A program made the position numbers and the translations under genes. From positions 1,302,001-1,366,000 of the forward strand of contig NZ_JAATJI010000001.1 of NCBI RefSeq assembly GCF_011927825.1: 64,000 nucleotides of DNA, in the 5' to 3' direction. The stretch is from Polymorphobacter fuscus. GTDB lineage: Bacteria; Pseudomonadota; Alphaproteobacteria; Sphingomonadales; Sphingomonadaceae. The notes beneath the pieces are model-generated. The model was not told the DNA's origin and did not search any database. It saw only the letters and a list, made by a program, of their open reading frames with translations. Numbering within the stretch: position 1 is the first letter of the stretch; every line of letters begins with the position of its first letter. Shown one piece after another: positions 27,588-35,446 of the stretch.

Positions 27588-28750
27588 GCCTGCCGACCTT
27601 CACCGACGAGCCCGAGCACGTCACCCAGCTGCGCGACACGGTGGCGCGCTTTGTCGCCGCCCATGCCCCGCACGCCGCGCGCGTCGCCTGGGACAAGGCG
27701 CACACTTGGCCGCGCGACGTCTATGCCGAACTCAACACGCTCGGCCTGACGGCGTTGACCATCCCCACCGAATATGGCGGCGCCGGGCAGGACATCGTCG
27801 CCGCCATCGCCGTCATCGAGGAACTCGCCCAGGTCGGCCCGGCGCTGGCGGGGCCGTTCATTCACACGGCTTTCTATGGCGGGATGAACCTGTCCGAAAA
27901 CGGCAGCGAGGCACAAAAGCGCGAATATCTGCCCCGCCTTGCCCGCGGCGAGCTGTTCTTCGCCTATGGCCTGTCGGAACCCGATGTCGGCGGCGACCTC
28001 GCCAGCGTCACCACCCGCGCCAACCGCGACGGCGACGACATCGTCGTCAACGGCGCCAAGCGCTGGTGCTCGGGCGCCGACTGGGCCGATGTCCTCTATA
28101 CGCTCGTCCGCTCGGGTGAACCCGGCGACCGCTATCGCAACCTGTCGTTCGTCCTCATCCCCACCGATACGCCGGGCATCACCATGCACGGCATCGAACA
28201 TTCGAACCTGCGCTACATGGCCAGCCAGGACGTCTATTTCGACAATGTCCGCGTCCCCGCCGCCAATATCGTCGGTGGCCCCGACATGTGGAACCGCGGC
28301 TGGTCATTGCTCGCCGGCCGCGCCCTCGATGTCGAAAAGCTGGAAATCACCGCGGTCGCCTTCGGCATCGCCCGCGCCGCGCTGGCCGAAGCCTGGGACT
28401 ATGCCCGGACGCGGGTCCAGTTCGGCAAGCCCATTGCCCAGCACCAGAGCGTCCGTCACAAGCTCGTCACCGCGAAGACAAGGCTGCAAGCCGCCCGCCA
28501 CATGCTCTACCACGCCGCCTGGCTGGCCAACGAAGGCCGGCCGTGCAGCGTCGAAACGAGCATGGCCAAGCTGTTCGTCGCCGACACCGGAGTCGAAATC
28601 GCCCTCACCTGCCAGCAGATCCTCGGCGCCTATGGCCTGACCGACGCCTTTGACATGGAACGCCATGTTCGCGACCTTCTCGGCATGCCGATCGTCGGAG
28701 GCAGCAGCGACATGCAGAAGAACAACCTCGCGAGTCTGCTCAAGCTGTGA
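27584..28750 (+). CDS. Acyl-CoA dehydrogenase
   Basis: 388 residues, FAD-dependent acyl-CoA dehydrogenase fold. N-terminal helices; middle beta-domain with GLSEPDVGGDLASVTT (the FAD/substrate motif usually ending GSD) and KRWCSGADWADV. The C-terminal four-helix domain has TRVQFGKPIAQHQSVRHKL and DMERHVRDLLGMPIVGGSSDMQKN. In MCAD-type enzymes the catalytic Glu sits in the EGT of this last motif; here it reads GGSSD, so the base must be elsewhere, as in several bacterial subfamilies. ATGA overlap with the hydratase gene and GTGA overlap with the next gene show one operon. Confidence 0.9.
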   Translation: MSLPTFTDEPEHVTQLRDTVARFVAAHAPHAARVAWDKAHTWPRDVYAELNTLGLTALTIPTEYGGAGQDIVAAIAVIEELAQVGPALAGPFIHTAFYGGMNLSENGSEAQKREYLPRLARGELFFAYGLSEPDVGGDLASVTTRANRDGDDIVVNGAKRWCSGADWADVLYTLVRSGEPGDRYRNLSFVLIPTDTPGITMHGIEHSNLRYMASQDVYFDNVRVPAANIVGGPDMWNRGWSLLAGRALDVEKLEITAVAFGIARAALAEAWDYARTRVQFGKPIAQHQSVRHKLVTAKTRLQAARHMLYHAAWLANEGRPCSVETSMAKLFVADTGVEIALTCQQILGAYGLTDAFDMERHVRDLLGMPIVGGSSDMQKNNLASLLKL

Positions 28751-29895
28751 CCTGCATCATCACCGCCGCCCGCGCGATGGCCCCCATGATCGCCGCGCGC
28801 GCCGCCGATACCGAGGCGCAGCGCCGCCTGCCCGCCGACCTGGCGCTGCAGCTCGCCGATGCCGGCCTGTTCCGCATGGCGGTCCCGCGCGAGCTTGGCG
28901 GCGCCGAAGCCCCGCCGGCCGATATCCTCGCCGCGCTCGAAATCCTGGGCCACGCCGACGCCGCCACCGGCTGGTGCGCGATGATCGCCGGCACCACCGC
29001 GCTCGCCGCCGCCTGGCTGCCCCCGGCCCATGCCGTAGCCGTCTTCGCCGACCCGCGCGCCATCACCGGCGGCGTCTTCGCGCCCATGGGCAAGGCGATC
29101 GCCGACGGCGATGACTACCGCGTCACCGGCCGCTGGGCCTGGGCGTCGGGCAGCGCCAATTGCCAATGGCTGATCGGCGGCGCGCTGATCTTCGACGCGG
29201 GCCGGCTGCGCACCCTGCCGAACGGCGCGCCCGACCATCGCATGATGTTCATGCCGGCGTCCGACATCACCCTCATCGACACATGGGACAGCATGGGGCT
29301 GCGCGGCACGGGATCGGGCGACATGGCAGCGAGCGACGTCCGCGTCCCGCAGGACCGCAGCGTCTCCTTCCTCACCGACAGCCCCCGCCACCCCGGCCCG
29401 CTCTACGCCTTCCCGCCCTTCGGCCTGCTCGCCCTCGGCATCGCCGCGGTCGCCAGTGGCAATGCGCTGGCGGCCCTCGACGATTTCCGCGCTCTTGCGG
29501 TCACCAAGAAAGCCGCCGGATCGTCGCGCAGCCTCGCCGAGCGCGGCACCGTCCAGGCCGAGTATGCCCGCGCCGAAGCCAGTCTCCACGCCGCCCGCGC
29601 GCTCGCCGAAGCCACCGTCGCCAGGGCCTGGCACGAAGCGCAGACCGGCTGCCTGACCACCGACATCCGCGCCCGGCTGCGGCTTGCCGCCACCCACCTC
29701 ACCCGCACTGCTGCCGAGGTGACGCGCACCGCCTATGATCTCGCCGGCGGCACCGCCGTCTATGCCGGCCACCCGCTGCAACGCCGCCTCCGCGACGCAC
29801 AGGTCGCCACCCAGCACATGATGATCGCTCCGCCGACCTGGGAACTCACCGGCCGCGTCCTGCTCGGCCTGCCGACCGACGCGGACGCGCTTTAA
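28747..29895 (+). CDS. Acyl-CoA dehydrogenase-like flavoprotein (hydroxylase/type 2 C-terminal)
   Basis: 382 residues with a GTG start inside the previous stop (GTGA). It starts straight in the N-terminal helical domain (RLPADLALQLADAGLFRMAVPRELGG), then HADAATGWCAMIAG, a middle domain with GRWAWASGSANCQWLIG and DTWDSMGLRGTGSGDMAASDVRVP, and a C-terminal helical domain ending HPLQRRLRDAQVATQHMMI. This pattern is closer to flavin-dependent hydroxylases and type 2 acyl-CoA dehydrogenases (HsaA/DszC-like) than to beta-oxidation enzymes. Reaction unknown. It ends next to the second palindromic repeat. Confidence 0.85.
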   Translation: MTCIITAARAMAPMIAARAADTEAQRRLPADLALQLADAGLFRMAVPRELGGAEAPPADILAALEILGHADAATGWCAMIAGTTALAAAWLPPAHAVAVFADPRAITGGVFAPMGKAIADGDDYRVTGRWAWASGSANCQWLIGGALIFDAGRLRTLPNGAPDHRMMFMPASDITLIDTWDSMGLRGTGSGDMAASDVRVPQDRSVSFLTDSPRHPGPLYAFPPFGLLALGIAAVASGNALAALDDFRALAVTKKAAGSSRSLAERGTVQAEYARAEASLHAARALAEATVARAWHEAQTGCLTTDIRARLRLAATHLTRTAAEVTRTAYDLAGGTAVYAGHPLQRRLRDAQVATQHMMIAPPTWELTGRVLLGLPTDADAL

Positions 29896-29896
29896 A

Positions 29897-29953
29897 CCTC
29901 CCCCCGCCGGGGGGAGGTCGAGAGACGCGCGGAGCGTGGCCCGGGAGAGGGGC
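29897..29953 (+). repeat. REP-like palindromic intergenic repeat, copy 2
   Basis: A 9-bp hairpin (CCTCCCCCC, 3-nt loop, GGGGGGAGG; 29897-29917) is followed by TCGAGAGACG, then GCGGAGCG and CCCGGGAGAGGGGC. Same order of parts as copy 1 at 26711. It lies between two convergent genes and, with the TTTT after it, may also act as a terminator. Confidence 0.75.
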
Positions 29954-29956
29954 TTT

Positions 29957-30967
29957 TCAGACCCGTACCACCCGCCGCCCGAAACTTGCCCCCGAAAACA
30001 GCCCGCAGAATGCCGCCGGCAGGCTCGCCAGCCCCTCGAACACCTCCTCGCGATACACCACAGCACCGCTCCGGATCAGCCCCGCCAGCTCCGCCTGCGC
30101 CCCGGCAAAGCCCGGCAGATCGTCGAACACCACCAGCCCTTCCATCCGCAGCCGCTTGGCGATGAACTGCGCCGTATGTTTCAGCCCCGGCACCCGGTCG
30201 ACCGGCGTATTGTAATCGGCGACCTGCCCCGACACGACGATCCGTCCGCGCAGCTTCATGTGCGGCAGCGCCCGGTCGATCATCGCATTGCCGACATTGT
30301 CGAACATCACGTCCCAGCCGCCGGCCGAAGCGTCGGCAAACGTCGCCTCGAAATCCGGCGCCTTGTAATCGATGGCGCGGTCGAACCCCGCCACCTCGGT
30401 CAGCCAGGCGCACTTTTCCGCACCGCCGGCAATGCCGACGACTTCGGATGCACCCCACAACTTCGCCAACTGCCCCGCCGTTGCCCCCACCGGGCCGGCA
30501 GCGCTGGTCACCAGCACCCGGTCCCCCGCCTGCAACTGGGCTACCCGTCGCAGCCCGAACCAGGCCGTCATCCCCGGCACACCGAGCAGCCCGATCCACA
30601 GCGATTCCGGCACATCGAGGTCAGGCACTTTCAGGCAATACCCACGCCCGTTCGAAACGACATGCGTTGCCCAGCCGCTCAGCATCACCCGTTCACCCAC
30701 GGCAAAACGCGCGTTGCGACTTTCGATCACCTCGCCGACGCAAAAGCCATCGACCGGTGCGCCCACGGCCAGCGGCGGCGCATAGCTCGCCCCGGGCGAC
30801 AGCCGCGACCGGGTCCCCGGATCGCACGACACGAAATCGTTCTTCACCAGGAACTGGCCATCACCGAGCGCCGGGATCGGCAGCCGTTCCACCCGGAAAT
30901 CATCGGGCGTCGGAACGCCTTCGATATGCCGCACCAGCACGATGCGTTTCATTTCAAGTGCCGTCAT
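29957..30967 (-). CDS. NADP-dependent zinc-free oxidoreductase (MDR, prostaglandin-reductase/CurA-like)
   Basis: 336 residues of the leukotriene B4 12-hydroxydehydrogenase/CurA branch of the MDR family. N-terminus RIVLVRHIEGVPTPDDFRVE with no zinc ligands; VKNDFVSCDPGTRSRL; GMTAWFGLRRVAQLQAGDRVLV; coenzyme motif SAAGPVGATAGQLAKLWGA; NVGNAMIDRALPHMKLRGRIVVSG; C-terminal IAKRLRMEGLVVFD. These are double-bond or ketone reductases of activated enones. The start is placed at 30967 because GGGAG lies 8 nt upstream; an ATG at 30952 is also in frame. Only 30 nt separate it from the divergent VOC gene. Confidence 0.9.
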   Translation of the reverse strand: MTALEMKRIVLVRHIEGVPTPDDFRVERLPIPALGDGQFLVKNDFVSCDPGTRSRLSPGASYAPPLAVGAPVDGFCVGEVIESRNARFAVGERVMLSGWATHVVSNGRGYCLKVPDLDVPESLWIGLLGVPGMTAWFGLRRVAQLQAGDRVLVTSAAGPVGATAGQLAKLWGASEVVGIAGGAEKCAWLTEVAGFDRAIDYKAPDFEATFADASAGGWDVMFDNVGNAMIDRALPHMKLRGRIVVSGQVADYNTPVDRVPGLKHTAQFIAKRLRMEGLVVFDDLPGFAGAQAELAGLIRSGAVVYREEVFEGLASLPAAFCGLFSGASFGRRVVRV

Positions 30968-30997
30968 GGCAAGGCTCCCCGACAAAGGGGAAAAGCT

Positions 30998-31450
30998 ATG
31001 GACCAACGCATCAGCATCGTCACGCTGGGAACCAGCGACCTGGCCCGCGCCGTCGCCTTCTGGGAGGCCATGGGCTGGCCGCGCCGGGCGAAGGCCTTCG
31101 ATTCCATCGCCATGTTTCAGTGCGGTGCCATCGCCTTCGCCATCTACCCCTTCGACAAGCTCGCCGAAGATTGCGGCATGGCTGGAAGCATTGATGCTGG
31201 CGCCGTCCGGCGCGGGGGCCCGGGCTTCGGCGGCTTCACCATCGCCCATAATGTGGCGAGCGAGGCCGAGGTCGACGCGCTGCTCGCGACAGCAGTCGCC
31301 CATGGCGCAACCTTGCAGAAGCCGGCGCACAAGGCGTTCTGGGGCGGCTATTCGGGCTATTTCTGCGATCCGGACGGACATCCATGGGAGGTTGCCTGCA
31401 ATCCCTTCGTGCCGCTGGGACCGGAAGGCGAGATGCTGCTCCCCGACTGA
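30998..31450 (+). CDS. VOC family (glyoxalase/bleomycin-resistance fold) protein
   Basis: 150 residues: two beta-alpha-beta-beta-beta units. Seen: ISIVTLGTSDLARAVAFWEAMGW (first unit), GGFTIAHNVASEAEVDALL, ATLQKPAHKAFWGGYSGYF and the end motif CDPDGHPWEVACNPF, which carries the conserved metal-ligand Glu region. Function of this subgroup is unassigned. GGGGA ribosome site 8 nt before ATG. It is divergent from the MDR gene and followed 6 nt later by a strong hairpin terminator. Confidence 0.85.
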   Translation: MDQRISIVTLGTSDLARAVAFWEAMGWPRRAKAFDSIAMFQCGAIAFAIYPFDKLAEDCGMAGSIDAGAVRRGGPGFGGFTIAHNVASEAEVDALLATAVAHGATLQKPAHKAFWGGYSGYFCDPDGHPWEVACNPFVPLGPEGEMLLPD

Positions 31451-31456
31451 CACGAG

Positions 31457-31485
31457 AAAGGGGTCGCCCGACAGGCGACCCCTTT
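31457..31485. terminator. Bidirectional intrinsic terminator
   Basis: A perfect 12-bp stem (AAAGGGGTCGCC and complement) with a 5-nt loop, flanked by A/T-runs on both sides. It lies between the VOC gene and the convergent PEP-CTERM gene. Confidence 0.9.
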
Positions 31486-31501
31486 GCTCCACCATGAAGG
31501 A

Positions 31502-32134
31502 TCAGGCGAAGGCAGCGATGCGGCGGCGGCGCATCACCGCGCCGACGAGCCCGAAGCCCGCGATCATCATCGCCCAGGATGCCGGCTCGGGAACGTCCGA
31601 TGTGACAGTCAGGTTATCGAGTGCGAAGTAATTGCCGCTTCCGCCCATACCCGCCGAGCTGCCGCCCGCGATGGCGAACGTCACCTTGTCGATGCCCGAC
31701 CAGTTGAAGGTCAGCAGGCTTGGGCCGGACGTATCGAGAACGGCCGTTGTCGAGAACAGTGTCGTCGCGCCGCTGAGGCCAACGACGCTCAGCGTCGCGC
31801 CGTCATTCCACGCCGAGGTAAAATAGCCGCTGCCAAGCGTGAACTTGCCGACACTCGAGATCGATTGCGTCGTTTGACCGAAATCGCTGGCACAGGCACA
31901 GGCAGAATTGCCGCCGGGGACCACTCCGTTGGCGTATCCGCTGGGGCCATAGTTGGCGGCGTTGATGCTCGCCCAGAAGTCCCAGGTAAAGCCGTGGTAG
32001 GAATTCGGAATTGCCTCGAAGGCGTCGGTGCCGAGGTCGTCGAAGGTGATCAAAGCGGCACTGGCCGGAACAGCAGCGGCAAGCATCGACGTTGCGAGTG
32101 CCAGCGACAGTGTGCGGCGAAAGGACAGACGCAT
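31502..32134 (-). CDS. PEP-CTERM sorting-domain exported protein
   Basis: 210 residues. Signal peptide at about 1-27 (LSLALATSMLAAAVPASA), then a beta-rich domain of about 150 residues with aromatic and Gly/Ser content (FDDLGTDAFEAIPNSYHGFTWDFW region) and a CAC cysteine pair near 79-81. The C-terminal sorting signal is VPEPASWAMM at 181-190, a hydrophobic helix to about 200 and RRRR at 202-205. PEP-CTERM proteins are processed by an exosortase and linked to exopolysaccharide production; no exosortase is in this window. AGGGA precedes the ATG and a near-perfect sigma-54 promoter lies 44 nt upstream. Confidence 0.92.
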   Translation of the reverse strand: MRLSFRRTLSLALATSMLAAAVPASAALITFDDLGTDAFEAIPNSYHGFTWDFWASINAANYGPSGYANGVVPGGNSACACASDFGQTTQSISSVGKFTLGSGYFTSAWNDGATLSVVGLSGATTLFSTTAVLDTSGPSLLTFNWSGIDKVTFAIAGGSSAGMGGSGNYFALDNLTVTSDVPEPASWAMMIAGFGLVGAVMRRRRIAAFA

Positions 32135-32177
32135 ATTAATTCCCTGTTATCATTGCTAAAATGCAACTCCTTGGTTG

Positions 32178-32195
32178 TTGCAAGTGTTGTGCCAA
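32178..32195 (-). promoter_or_regulatory. Sigma-54 promoter of the PEP-CTERM gene
   Basis: On the minus strand TTGGCACAACACTTGCAA fits the RpoN consensus TGGCAC-N5-TTGCA completely, with GG and GC 12 bp apart. The predicted start is near 32168, giving a leader of about 34 nt. Sigma-54 control of PEP-CTERM genes with the PrsK/PrsR pair is known in other bacteria; that pair is not recognised in this window. Confidence 0.85.
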
Positions 32196-32349
32196 TAGCC
32201 ACGTCTGAACAGAATCAGCAGGTTGGGCGACGGCCTGCGCCGACATGTGTAAAGTTCCCGGGTGTTTTGCGCTTGCAGCGCTGGCGAGGGGGTTCAATTC
32301 GCAATCGTCAGTGCTGGCCGACAGGCTTCGGCGGTCCTAGACTGAACGC

Positions 32350-32655
32350 ATGAATGATGACGAATCCGTCGAGCTCGATGCTGTCGCCGCGGTGGCGCGG
32401 ATCACCGCGCTCGAAATGCTGGTGCGGCAGATGATGATCGTCCAGCTGCGCATCCTCGACCGGATGGGCGAGATCAAGCTGACTCCCGAATATGTGAAGG
32501 GGGTCGCCGCCGCCTATGCCGAAAAGGTCGACGCATCACCGATCATCGAATCGAACTCGCCCGAGGTGAACTACGAATTCAAGGTCAATGTGCTGCACAA
32601 TCTGGAGCGGTTCTTCGACGAACTCGAATCCCATGTGAAGGACAATCCGGCCTAG
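32350..32655 (+). CDS. Small conserved-looking hypothetical protein
   Basis: 101 residues, acidic and mostly helical, with no signal peptide or membrane segment. The N-terminal helix (VAAVARITALEMLVRQMMIVQLRIL region) is amphipathic and could dimerise. The C-terminal half (VNYEFKVNVLHNLERFFDELESHV region) also looks helical. I do not recognise the family. Codon usage matches its neighbours. Its stop overlaps the convergent hydrolase stop (the shared bases include CTAG at 32652-32655). Confidence 0.65.
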   Translation: MNDDESVELDAVAAVARITALEMLVRQMMIVQLRILDRMGEIKLTPEYVKGVAAAYAEKVDASPIIESNSPEVNYEFKVNVLHNLERFFDELESHVKDNPA

Positions 32656-33521
32656 AGGAAAGCCCGAAGCTCCGCCATGAACCGCTCGAACTGGTCGTGG
32701 TGCAGCCAGTGGCCGGCATTTTCGAACTCCACCACCCGGCCGCGCTGGAAATTGCGGTCGCGCCCGTCGAGCGCCGGGTTGGACGCCCAGCTGTCGGCGC
32801 CATAAAGCAGCAGCACTTCGCAGCGGATCGCCTGCCACAGCGCCTCGATCTCGGCCTGCGGAATATCGTCGAACGGCCAGACGTTGAGATGGTTGTCGAA
32901 CTTCCAGCTCCAGCTGCCGTCCTCGTTGCGATTGACACCGTGCAAGGTCAGGTGCCGCGCCTGGTCGGCGGTGAGATAGGCGTTTTCGGCCATCATCCGC
33001 CCGAGCACATCGTCGAACGTCGGATAGCGTTTCGGCAGGCGACCGGCAGCCGCACGCTTGGCGGCGATCCAGTTGCGCCAGCGTTCGGCGTGCGGCACGG
33101 CGGCGCGTTCCGCCATCTGCTTGGGTGACGGCCCCAGCCCTTCGATGCAGACCAGCTTTTTCACCTGGTCGGGGAACAATCCGGCAAAGCGCGTCGCGAC
33201 ATTGCCGCCGAGCGAATGGGCGACGATCGTCACCGGTCCGACATCGAGCTGGTGCACCAGCTGCGCCAGGTCATAGACGAACGACGTGATCGGGTAATTG
33301 CCGTCGGCGGCCCATTGGCTGTCGCCATGGCCGCGCAGGTCGGGCGCGATGATGTGCCAGTCGCCGCGCAGCTGTTCGGCGACCCAGTCCCAGCTGCGGC
33401 CATGATCGCGGCCGCCATGGACCAGGATGAGCGGCGGCGCCGCGGCATTGCCCCAATCGGCATAATGCAGCCGCAGCCGCTGCGAAACAAAGCTGCGCGA
33501 CGTGGGTCCGGACAAGGTCAT
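32652..33521 (-). CDS. Alpha/beta hydrolase
   Basis: 289 residues, alpha/beta-hydrolase fold. Oxyanion-hole motif LVHGGRDHGRSW; PDLRGHGDSQW; nucleophile elbow VAHSLGG with S103; acid residue in LLYGADSWASNP; catalytic His in AGHWLHHDQFERF. It resembles esterases/epoxide-hydrolase-like or C-C hydrolases; substrate unknown. The frame is open upstream, but MTLSG at 33521 begins the domain. It is divergent from mgtE by 117 nt. Confidence 0.88.
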   Translation of the reverse strand: MTLSGPTSRSFVSQRLRLHYADWGNAAAPPLILVHGGRDHGRSWDWVAEQLRGDWHIIAPDLRGHGDSQWAADGNYPITSFVYDLAQLVHQLDVGPVTIVAHSLGGNVATRFAGLFPDQVKKLVCIEGLGPSPKQMAERAAVPHAERWRNWIAAKRAAAGRLPKRYPTFDDVLGRMMAENAYLTADQARHLTLHGVNRNEDGSWSWKFDNHLNVWPFDDIPQAEIEALWQAIRCEVLLLYGADSWASNPALDGRDRNFQRGRVVEFENAGHWLHHDQFERFMAELRAFL

Positions 33522-33638
33522 GCCGTGTCTTGCCGCAACCGGACGGCGCCTGTCCATGGCCGCCCACCCACCAGCTTTGACAGGGACTGCGGCAGGGCGC
33601 GGCTGGCGCTGCCGGCCTGCGGGGCTATAAGCGCGGCT

Positions 33639-35042
33639 GTGGAGCATGATCTGCATCTGGACGCGGACACCCCGCGCGATCCGCTCGAGGAGGGCCGGCT
33701 GAGCCGCGCCTTTGTCGAGGAGGTCAATGCCGCCGTCGCCGCCGGCGACGACGAGGCCGCACGCGCGCTCGTGGCGCCGCTGCACCCGGCCGACATCGCC
33801 GACCTGTTCGCGGTGATCGCCGAAGGCGACCGCGCCCCGCTGGCCCGGGCGATCGGCGACCTGCTCGACGCCGAAGTGGTCGCCGAACTCGACGATTACG
33901 TCCGCGAAGATGTGCTGGCGGCACTGTCGCCGGCCGCCGTCGCCGATGTTCTCACCCAGCTCGACACCGACGATGCGGTCGCGGTCATCGAGGATCTGGA
34001 AGCCGACGAGCAGCGCGAAGTCCTCGACGCGCTGACGCCCGAAGACCGCGCCGACATCGAAACCGCGCTGGGCTATCCTGAAGAATCCGCCGGCCGCCTG
34101 ATGCAGCGCGAGCTGGTCGCGGTGACTGAGGCGATGACCGTCGGCGAGGTCATCGACCGGGTCCGCGCCACCATCGACCCGGCGACAGACTTCTGGGAGA
34201 TTTTCGTCATCGACGCGGCGCGGCGTCCGGTCGGGACGATGCGGCTGTCGTGGTTGCTGACGACGCCCCCCGACATTGCCGTGTCGGACATCATGCAGCG
34301 CGAACAGACGCTGATCCCCGTCGTCATGGACCAGGAGGAAGTGGCGCTGCAGTTCCAGAAATACGCGCTGATCTCTGCCGCGGTCGTCGATCGCGACAAC
34401 CGGCTGGTCGGCGTCATCACCGTCGATGACATCGTCCACATCATCCAGGAGGAAGCCGGCGAGGACGCGCTGAAGCTGTCGGGCGCCGGCGATGGCGACA
34501 TCAACGAGCCGGTCCTCGAAACCTACAAGGCGCGCATCCGCTGGCTGATCGCCAATCTCGGCACCGCGATGGTGTCGTCATCGGTGATCGCTGCGTTCGA
34601 ACCGACCATCGAGAAGCTGGTGGTGCTGGCGGCGCTGACCCCCATCGTCGCCAGCGTCGGCGGCAACGCCGGCACCCAGACGATGGCCGTGGCGGTGCGC
34701 GCGCTCGCCACCAACCAGTTGACCGAAACCAACACCCGCCGGACGATCTGGCGCGAAATCCGGGTGGCGATGCTCAACGGCGGCACCATCGCGCTGTTGA
34801 TGGGCCTGGGGACCGGGTTGATCTTCGGCAATGTGACGCTGGGTGTCGTCATTGCATCGGCGGTGCTGTTCAACATCATGGTGGCGGGGTTGGCCGGCGT
34901 GCTGGTGCCGGTCGCGCTCGATCGCTTCGGCGCCGACCCCGCGGTCGCCTCCTCGGTGTTCGTCACCATGACCACCGACACCATGGGGTTCCTGGCGTTC
35001 CTCGGGCTGGCGACCATGGTCGGGGTCAGCACGCTGTCCTGA
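33639..35042 (+). CDS. mgtE: Magnesium transporter MgtE
   Basis: 467 residues, the normal MgtE length. N-terminal acidic superhelical domain (about 30-130, LHPADIADLFAVI and DDAVAVIEDLEADEQREVLDAL); tandem CBS domains (about 140-260, ESAGRLMQRELVAV and VDRDNRLVGVITVDDIVHII), which sense cytoplasmic Mg2+. The membrane domain from about 295 has the pore motif GGNAGTQTMAVAVRAL and about five helices. No in-frame ATG exists near the domain start, so I take the GTG at 33639; the ribosome site is weak. It overlaps the DUF1489 gene by 1 nt (TGATG). Confidence 0.95.
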   Translation: MEHDLHLDADTPRDPLEEGRLSRAFVEEVNAAVAAGDDEAARALVAPLHPADIADLFAVIAEGDRAPLARAIGDLLDAEVVAELDDYVREDVLAALSPAAVADVLTQLDTDDAVAVIEDLEADEQREVLDALTPEDRADIETALGYPEESAGRLMQRELVAVTEAMTVGEVIDRVRATIDPATDFWEIFVIDAARRPVGTMRLSWLLTTPPDIAVSDIMQREQTLIPVVMDQEEVALQFQKYALISAAVVDRDNRLVGVITVDDIVHIIQEEAGEDALKLSGAGDGDINEPVLETYKARIRWLIANLGTAMVSSSVIAAFEPTIEKLVVLAALTPIVASVGGNAGTQTMAVAVRALATNQLTETNTRRTIWREIRVAMLNGGTIALLMGLGTGLIFGNVTLGVVIASAVLFNIMVAGLAGVLVPVALDRFGADPAVASSVFVTMTTDTMGFLAFLGLATMVGVSTLS

Positions 35043-35440
35043 TGCTGCATCTCAGCAAGGTGGCGGTCGGCTGCCCCGATATCGAAACCCTGACGCGGCT
35101 GCAGCGCGAGCGCTGGGGTGACGCTGCCTGCTCGCTGACGCGGTTCATGCCCAAGCGCAGCGACGAACTGATCGGCGGGTCGCTGTTCTGGATCATTGCC
35201 CACCGGCTGGTAGCGCGGCAGACGATCCTGTCGCTCGATATGGTGACGACCGAGTGGGGTACCAAATGCCGTATCGGCCTGCTGCCGGGACCGGTTCCGG
35301 TGGTGGCGCTGCCGAAGCGCGCCCACCAGGGCTGGCGCTATCTCGAGGCCGCCGATGCGCCAGCCGATGCCGACGCCGGATCGGGCGACGGCTTGCCCGC
35401 CGGCATGGTCCGCGACCTCCAGTCGCTGTGGCTCATCTGA
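35042..35440 (+). CDS. DUF1489 family protein
   Basis: 132 residues, soluble. It shows the alphaproteobacterial DUF1489 pattern: LHLSKVAVGCPDIETLTRLQ, MPKRSDELIGGSLFWIIAH, VARQTILSLD, KCRIGLLPGPVPV and AHQGWRYLEAADAPAD. Function unknown; the family is largely restricted to Alphaproteobacteria. It is translationally coupled to mgtE by a 1-nt overlap, yet the two are not known to work together. It converges on the next gene with 6 nt between stops. Confidence 0.88.
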   Translation: MLHLSKVAVGCPDIETLTRLQRERWGDAACSLTRFMPKRSDELIGGSLFWIIAHRLVARQTILSLDMVTTEWGTKCRIGLLPGPVPVVALPKRAHQGWRYLEAADAPADADAGSGDGLPAGMVRDLQSLWLI

Positions 35441-35446
35441 GCCGCT

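Noticed and set aside
32200..32349. Activator dyads of the 20493-20533 type upstream of the PEP-CTERM promoter
   Set aside because: I looked for the TGTNCG-N4-CGNACA pattern and did not find it; only a weak 5-bp inverted repeat (GCAGG/CCTGC) is present, too short to call.
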